From Zobellia roscoffensis (GTDB taxonomy: Bacteria; Bacteroidota; Bacteroidia; Flavobacteriales; Flavobacteriaceae): a stretch of 64,000 nucleotides of DNA. The notes beneath the pieces were generated by a model. It was given only the letters and a program-made list of their open reading frames with translations. It searched no databases and was not told the origin of the DNA. The DNA is taken from positions 2,755,646 to 2,819,645 of the forward strand of contig NZ_JADDXT010000002.1 of NCBI RefSeq assembly GCF_015330165.1. Direction: 5' to 3'. The translations under genes were made by a program, and so were the position numbers. This document shows positions 59,951 through 64,000 of this stretch, piece after piece; the stretch's first letter is position 1, and the number at the start of each line of letters is the position of its first letter.

Positions 59951-60418
59951 TTAACAACAACCACTTTTTGGGTCACATGAACTTCCTTGGCTTAAACTCG
60001 AAAATTGTAATTTTGGCTTCTCGGCAGGAATACCACAGTTGTCTTTGGCCAAACAATCTGTTTGTTTGGTAGTTAACAGAAAGTTGGTTCCGTCAAAATC
60101 CAATCCAAATTTACCGATAGTGTCTCCTTGGTATTCCACTTCAATTTCCAAATCGCCAATACCTAAGATTTTTTCAGAAAGCTCTATAATATGGACTAAT
60201 TTCTCTGGGTGTAATCTATGGTCGTAGTCATCTGCATTCCAAAGTTGAAAGTTTACAACCTCTTCATTTCTAACCGTACCACCACAATCAATAAAGTTCT
60301 TGGTGATTTTACCCACCTCCGTTACATGAAAATGGTTAGGTACTAACTCTCCGTTAGGTAATTGAAATGCTATTTTGTCTAATTTTGAAAGCTCTGATTT
60401 AATCTGTGATAATTTCAT
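59951..60418 (-). CDS. DUF6428 family protein of the ars operon
   Basis: 155 residues, soluble. Core sequence HFHVTEVGKITKNFIDCGGT, FQLWNADDYDHRLHPEKL and IEVEYQGDTIGKFGLDFDGT fits DUF6428, a family found in Bacteroidota arsenic operons. The C-terminal tail is Cys-rich (LAKDNCGIP and a final SSCDPKSGCC), suggesting metal(loid) binding such as As(III). Role unknown; arsenite chaperoning is inferred from the tail and operon position. Confidence 0.82.
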   Translation of the reverse strand: MKLSQIKSELSKLDKIAFQLPNGELVPNHFHVTEVGKITKNFIDCGGTVRNEEVVNFQLWNADDYDHRLHPEKLVHIIELSEKILGIGDLEIEVEYQGDTIGKFGLDFDGTNFLLTTKQTDCLAKDNCGIPAEKPKLQFSSLSQGSSCDPKSGCC

Positions 60419-60464
60419 AACTATATATTAATTGTAATTTTACGATAAATAATTTCAAATTTTT

Positions 60465-60794
60465 TTAGCAACAATCGGATTTGGATATATCTTGATCCAA
60501 GAACTCAAACATTACGTTTTTCATTTTAGTCCAATTTTCCTTATGAATACAATAACAAACACTGGTGCCTTCGACCGTACCCTGTATAAGTCCTAAATTT
60601 TTAAGTTCTTTTAAATGTTGAGAAATTGTAGGCTGTGCTAGACCTATTTCATTAACCAAATCTCCGCAAACGCATGTATCTATTTTAAACAGATGCTGTA
60701 AAATAGAAACTCTTGCCGGGTGCCCAAAGACTTTTGCATATAGTGCAATTTCGTTTTGAACGTCTGAAAATATTTCGGTTTTGGCAAGTCCCAT
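60465..60794 (-). CDS. arsR: ArsR-family metalloregulator
   Basis: 109 residues. Winged helix-turn-helix with KVFGHPARVSILQHL and QPTISQHLKELKNLGLIQGT, and the As(III) site CVC at Cys-41/Cys-43 in IDTCVCGDLV at the start of the recognition region; a further Cys pair at the very C-terminus (SDCC) could add ligands. Represses the ars operon until arsenite binds. First gene of the four-gene operon; a candidate operator lies at 60820-60835. Confidence 0.94.
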   Translation of the reverse strand: MGLAKTEIFSDVQNEIALYAKVFGHPARVSILQHLFKIDTCVCGDLVNEIGLAQPTISQHLKELKNLGLIQGTVEGTSVCYCIHKENWTKMKNVMFEFLDQDISKSDCC

Positions 60795-60819
60795 TTTTTT
60801 GCTTGTTTAGTACATTGCA

Positions 60820-60835
60820 ATATTACGATTAATAT
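60820..60835. promoter_or_regulatory. candidate ArsR operator
   Basis: Perfect 6-bp inverted arms ATATTA and TAATAT around CGAT, 26 bp upstream of the arsR start codon, overlapping where its promoter should be. Confidence 0.45.
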
Positions 60836-60943
60836 TTGACTTAACGAATTTAATAACCAATTAACTGTAGATTTGGAGATTAGTTGATTGGTTATGAGTA
60901 AGTTGAATTTTGGTTTTTAGCTGGAAGGAGACTGTTTTTCCCG

Positions 60944-61876
60944 CTATAATTTCAGCAAACAGTTTAGCCGTAGTGAATTTCCCTTATCATCATCCGTAAC
61001 TAAAGCAACTTCAAACTTGTTGTGAGCTATTTTGTTGGCTACTGTCACCGATTCTACTTTTAGGGGTTCATCTGAATTGGGAATAGGGGCCACCCTATAT
61101 TGTTTTGAAAAAGTACCGTTAACTATTGGGATTACTCCAATGAAACTCCCTGCTATTTCTCCATCGTTATAGGCTGTACCCGTTTTTTCTACCGAAGCGG
61201 TAAAGATTACCAAATTCTCATCTTCTAGAATAGTGGCACCTGAAAATCCGGATTGATACCCATCTATCTTTGGCAATTCATAAGCCATGGTCGTAAATGC
61301 AGGAAAAGGTTTCCTGTTTTCTAGAAAATCAAGTAAATCGGAATAAACAAAATTGAAAATCACATTTTTTCCTCGATTAAAAAGGTAAATATTTTTATGA
61401 TATAGAGCTACACCTTCAATATTTAAATGCGCGTCTTTAAGAATACTATGTTTTCTTAAGTTATCATAGAATTCAGTAATTTGATAGGTTTTTATGCTCA
61501 CACTATCTTTGGTGTAAATATGTAAAAAAATATCTCGTTCTGGCGATTTTGCTCCTGATCCAAAGGCAAGTATTTCATTGTTGTTTATAGTTTCCAAAGC
61601 TTCAAAATCTGGTTTTTTAACTTTGTCAAGTCGGTTTCCCTCTAATAATGCGGTGGAATAAATTGCTGTCTTATTTAATATTTCTCCGTCACCCTTTACT
61701 TCAAATAGGTACGGGGAGTCGTCGCCTACTACATAAAAACTATCACCAGATTTTGTAATGCCAGAAGCACTAGGAACGTCTTGTAATAATTGAGTATTGA
61801 TAACTTGAAGTTTTAACGGCTGTCTATTACATGTGGATGCAAGAGTTAGAAATAATGAGATTATGAGAAGTTTCAT
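60944..61876 (-). CDS. exported propeller-like protein (DUF6929-like)
   Basis: 310 residues; lipoprotein-type signal MKLLIISLFLTLASTC with Cys-16. Repeated beta-strand blocks such as SGITKSGDSFYVVGDDSPYL, PDFEALETINNNEILAFGSG and HLNIEGVALYHKNIYLFNRG point to a beta-propeller related to phytase- or SMP-like folds. I place it near DUF6929, without a known function. Single gene. Confidence 0.78.
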   Translation of the reverse strand: MKLLIISLFLTLASTCNRQPLKLQVINTQLLQDVPSASGITKSGDSFYVVGDDSPYLFEVKGDGEILNKTAIYSTALLEGNRLDKVKKPDFEALETINNNEILAFGSGAKSPERDIFLHIYTKDSVSIKTYQITEFYDNLRKHSILKDAHLNIEGVALYHKNIYLFNRGKNVIFNFVYSDLLDFLENRKPFPAFTTMAYELPKIDGYQSGFSGATILEDENLVIFTASVEKTGTAYNDGEIAGSFIGVIPIVNGTFSKQYRVAPIPNSDEPLKVESVTVANKIAHNKFEVALVTDDDKGNSLRLNCLLKL

Positions 61877-62066
61877 TTAAACAAAGTGTTTTTTTTGATA
61901 CGAAGTATTAATGCTATTGCTGCTCGTTGATACTGTCTGTAAACTGGATTTTATTTTGGAGGGCAAATCTAAGGTCAATTAATGAAAGAATATTCTAGTT
62001 AGTAAAGGTTTAACAGGATGTTTTCTTTCAAATGACTTTTAGGTTTATAAGCTGAAATTTAAAAAC

Positions 62067-62591
62067 TTAGGAGTTTGTTTTATTGATAGTATAGAGCATT
62101 AATTCAATAGTGTCACCCGGTAAGGTGATCGTTTCTTTGGATTCAAGACCCAATTTGGATAGTAGTTTTTGGGAAGAAATGTTGTCCTTTGAGGTAATAG
62201 CACATAATTTTTCTAGTTGAAATGTGGAGAATGCCATTTCTTTTAACTTGAGTGCAGCTTCAAACGCATACCCTTTTTTTGCATATTCCGGTAGCAGAGC
62301 GTAACCTATATCAATGTTAGATAATCCTTCTCTATCATATAGGCCGCAAGAACCAATTTTAGCCCTATCTGATTTACGGATAATTGTATAGTTGCCAAAA
62401 CCTAGTCTTTTGAATTGAGGTATTATTTTAGTGTTAATGTAGGCTTCAGCATGTGCCTTACTGTATATTTTTCTATCACCAATATAGTCAAGCCAATTAG
62501 GTGAGTTTAGTAGTTGATATATAAAATCGGCATCGTCTTGTGATGTAGCTCTTAATTCTAATCTGTCAGTATAAAAAGTTTCCAAATACAT
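62067..62591 (-). CDS. GNAT-family N-acetyltransferase (RimJ/RimL-like)
   Basis: 174 residues. TDRLELRATSQDDADFIYQL at the start, the acetyl-CoA-binding region IGYALLPEYAKKGYAFEAAL (Q/R-x-x-G-x-A variant) and CAITSKDNISSQKLLSKLGL are standard for this group. It may acetylate protein N-termini or small amines; the substrate is unknown. A perfect 23-bp palindrome lies 30 bp upstream. Confidence 0.88.
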   Translation of the reverse strand: MYLETFYTDRLELRATSQDDADFIYQLLNSPNWLDYIGDRKIYSKAHAEAYINTKIIPQFKRLGFGNYTIIRKSDRAKIGSCGLYDREGLSNIDIGYALLPEYAKKGYAFEAALKLKEMAFSTFQLEKLCAITSKDNISSQKLLSKLGLESKETITLPGDTIELMLYTINKTNS

Positions 62592-62620
62592 TGTCGTAGG
62601 AATATATTTTTTTATTTGTG

Positions 62621-62643
62621 GGCAATCAAATAATTTGATTGCC
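62621..62643. promoter_or_regulatory. perfect 10-bp inverted repeat upstream of the GNAT gene
   Basis: GGCAATCAAA (62621-62630) and TTTGATTGCC (62634-62643) around TAA. Without a usable T-run for the - strand, it is more likely an operator or leader hairpin than a terminator. Confidence 0.35.
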
Positions 62644-62795
62644 TATTTTCTTATATACCAGACCGTTTATCGAAAAGAGCTTATGTTAGGGACTCCATGC
62701 CAACTTTAATACGGTTTTTTACGTATAATGTATGAGGCTAATTTTTTTGAAAAATTAGTCTTGACCAAAACCAAGTAAGTCTTTAATACAAAGCA

Positions 62796-63401
62796 ATGTC
62801 TAAAAATAGTAAAATAGAGAATAGAGGAGGGGTAATAATTATAATACTTGTGGCAATGTTGGCTGTAATGAAAGTGGTTAACAGCAACTTAGAAGAAAAG
62901 ATAGCAAGAGCTAATTACAAGCATGTAAGTTATTCTAGTTGGTACAATGCAAAAAGTATTAAACAAATATTAAAAGAAAATCAGCGAGATTATTTAGAAT
63001 CGTTACGTGGTACAGGATTAGTGGCAGAAGATAAGCTAGAGCAGTTAGATTTTAGAATAGATGTGACCGATGACCTTATCCGCAAGTATGAGGAAGAAAA
63101 GACTGAAATTTTATTAGGATCCAATAATATAGCACGTTCCGCATGGTCTCAAGATTTAAATGGTGAAATGGGTAAAATAGTAGGTCTACGGGCTTGGGAG
63201 GATATTGGTCTTAAAACCAGAAGTTTGGTTACACAAATAGATATTGGTATCCTATTTCTTCAGATTAGTATTTTATTTGGTGTTTTGGGGCTTATTATTA
63301 ATGAAAATAGAAAACTACAACAGGTTTTTACCTTGTTTATGATAGGTGTTGGCTTTATAGGCCTGGCAGTTTGTTTTTATGGATACTACGCAATTCTATA
63401 G
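62796..63401 (+). CDS. membrane protein of unknown function
   Basis: 201 residues. One N-terminal membrane helix (GVIIIILVAMLAVMKVV), a long charged helical middle (EEKIARANYKHVSY, DVTDDLIRKYEEEKTEILL) and two membrane helices at the end (IGILFLQISILFGVLGLII and LFMIGVGFIGLAVCFYGYY). DUF4337-like layout, though I cannot assign the family firmly. An inverted repeat (62738-62758) lies in its upstream region. Function unknown. Confidence 0.72.
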   Translation: MSKNSKIENRGGVIIIILVAMLAVMKVVNSNLEEKIARANYKHVSYSSWYNAKSIKQILKENQRDYLESLRGTGLVAEDKLEQLDFRIDVTDDLIRKYEEEKTEILLGSNNIARSAWSQDLNGEMGKIVGLRAWEDIGLKTRSLVTQIDIGILFLQISILFGVLGLIINENRKLQQVFTLFMIGVGFIGLAVCFYGYYAIL

Positions 63402-63414
63402 GTTAAATTTTAAA

Positions 63415-63999
63415 TTACCACCAAGACGTATCATTATCATCCTTAAGCGAACATAATTCTCCCAATTTGGGAAAAGCAACGTCCAACCCTTTTTCTTGAG
63501 CGGCAATTTTGAAATTTTCCGCAGGTTCCCTCCAATCGTGTTGTGCCAATGCAAAACCGGCCCAATGTACCGGCATAGCTTTTTTAGCCTTGGCATCTAT
63601 TGCGGCTTGAACGCTTTCTTCAGGATACATATGTATTTGATGCCATTTCTCGTTATACTGGCCATCTTCCATAAAGCCAAAATCAAATGGCCCTAATTTC
63701 TCTCCAATTTCTTTGAAGTGTTTCCCATAACCACCATCTCCACTAAACCAGATATTATGGTTTTGTGTTTTGAAGGTCCACCCTCCCCAAAGTGATTTTG
63801 CCCTATCGGTTAGGCCACGACCAGAGAAATGCCTACTGGGGGTGAAGGTAATTTTTATGTCCGAATAGGTAGCATCATTCCACCAGTCAAATTCGGTAAT
63901 TAATTCAGGGTCTATTCCCCAACCGACCAAGTGGCGTTTTACTCCCAAAGCCACAAAGTATTCTTTTGTTTTGCTTTTTAATTTTTCGATGCTGTCATA
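63415..63999 (-). CDS. MBL-fold metal-dependent hydrolase, NAPE-PLD/UlaG-like (5' end outside the window)
   Basis: 195 residues visible; the frame continues past the right edge (YDSIEKLKSKTKEYFVALGV before the GTG that would otherwise be called a start). Only the C-terminal half of a metallo-beta-lactamase fold is present: FTPSRHFSGRG, IWFSGDGGYGKHFKEIGEKL (metal Asp and His region), MYPEESVQAAIDAKAKKAMP and VHWAGFALAQHDWREP (late His). The pattern SRHFSGRG ... SGDGGYGKHFKEIG matches N-acyl-phosphatidylethanolamine phospholipase D-like enzymes. The HxHxDH motif must lie outside the window. Confidence 0.85.
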   Translation of the reverse strand, partial: YDSIEKLKSKTKEYFVALGVKRHLVGWGIDPELITEFDWWNDATYSDIKITFTPSRHFSGRGLTDRAKSLWGGWTFKTQNHNIWFSGDGGYGKHFKEIGEKLGPFDFGFMEDGQYNEKWHQIHMYPEESVQAAIDAKAKKAMPVHWAGFALAQHDWREPAENFKIAAQEKGLDVAFPKLGELCSLKDDNDTSWW

Positions 64000-64000
64000 A

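Noticed and set aside
1..64000. CRISPR arrays, insertion sequences, prophage or integrative elements
   Set aside because: No regularly spaced short repeats, transposase, integrase or attachment repeats were found; the only tandem repeats are coding repeats in the giant gene.

Overview
The window comes from a marine Flavobacteriaceae-type bacterium (Bacteroidota; gene content resembles the Zobellia/Maribacter/Cellulophaga group). The evidence is low-GC coding DNA, few Shine-Dalgarno sites, repeated TAnnTTTG -7 promoter elements upstream of genes, type IX secretion (T9SS) genes with a gliding-associated C-terminal sorting domain and a PorP/SprF protein, and the rpmB-rpmG-DUF4295-ftsY cluster seen in this phylum.

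Region 1 (1-13 kb) is the accessory and most unusual part. It holds the tail of a large Ig-like surface protein, then a 2,840-residue secreted protein built from three 111-residue repeats, eleven ~77-residue repeats and an uninterrupted 250-triplet collagen-like Gly-X-Y tract. A type-B T9SS cargo protein with cadherin-like and thrombospondin-3-type repeats follows, and then a PorP/SprF-type membrane protein. The order recalls the sprB-sprF adhesin loci of gliding flavobacteria, but the collagen-like giant is different. A structured leader precedes it.

Region 2 (13-25 kb) is mostly housekeeping: idi, a PTPS-family enzyme, manA, rpiA, SelO, an aldo/keto reductase, an operon of class A PBP, HAD phosphatase and DUF819 permease, and an S1/P1 nuclease. 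A probable small structured RNA (about 100 nt plus terminator, with SRP-RNA-like motifs) lies between the nuclease and alkB.

Region 3 (25-39 kb) has araC-alkB, a small secreted protein, DoxX and MOSC genes, a symporter next to inositol oxygenase (likely inositol uptake and conversion to glucuronate), a cupin, htpG, a TetR-like regulator with an ABC1 kinase, a KAS III enzyme and a CoA-binding protein. A 35-bp decayed copy of the MOSC gene start lies upstream of the symporter.

Region 4 (39-51.8 kb) has a second symporter, recR, a lipoyl-dependent E2 acyltransferase with a His-x-x-x-Asn-Gly active-site motif, an outer-membrane barrel, a DnaQ-like exonuclease, a tight FAH-HPt-cinA run, rpmB-rpmG-DUF4295, ftsY, a serine hydrolase lipoprotein and rimO.

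Region 5 (51.9-64 kb) has a D-galactonate module (dgoD, GntP permease, SMP-30 lactonase), small hypotheticals, a K+/H+ antiporter, a four-gene arsenic operon (arsR, DUF6428, arsC-like, acr3) with a candidate operator and a terminator, a DUF6929-like lipoprotein, a GNAT acetyltransferase, a membrane protein and an MBL-fold hydrolase cut by the right edge. No tRNA, rRNA, CRISPR array, insertion sequence or prophage was seen.
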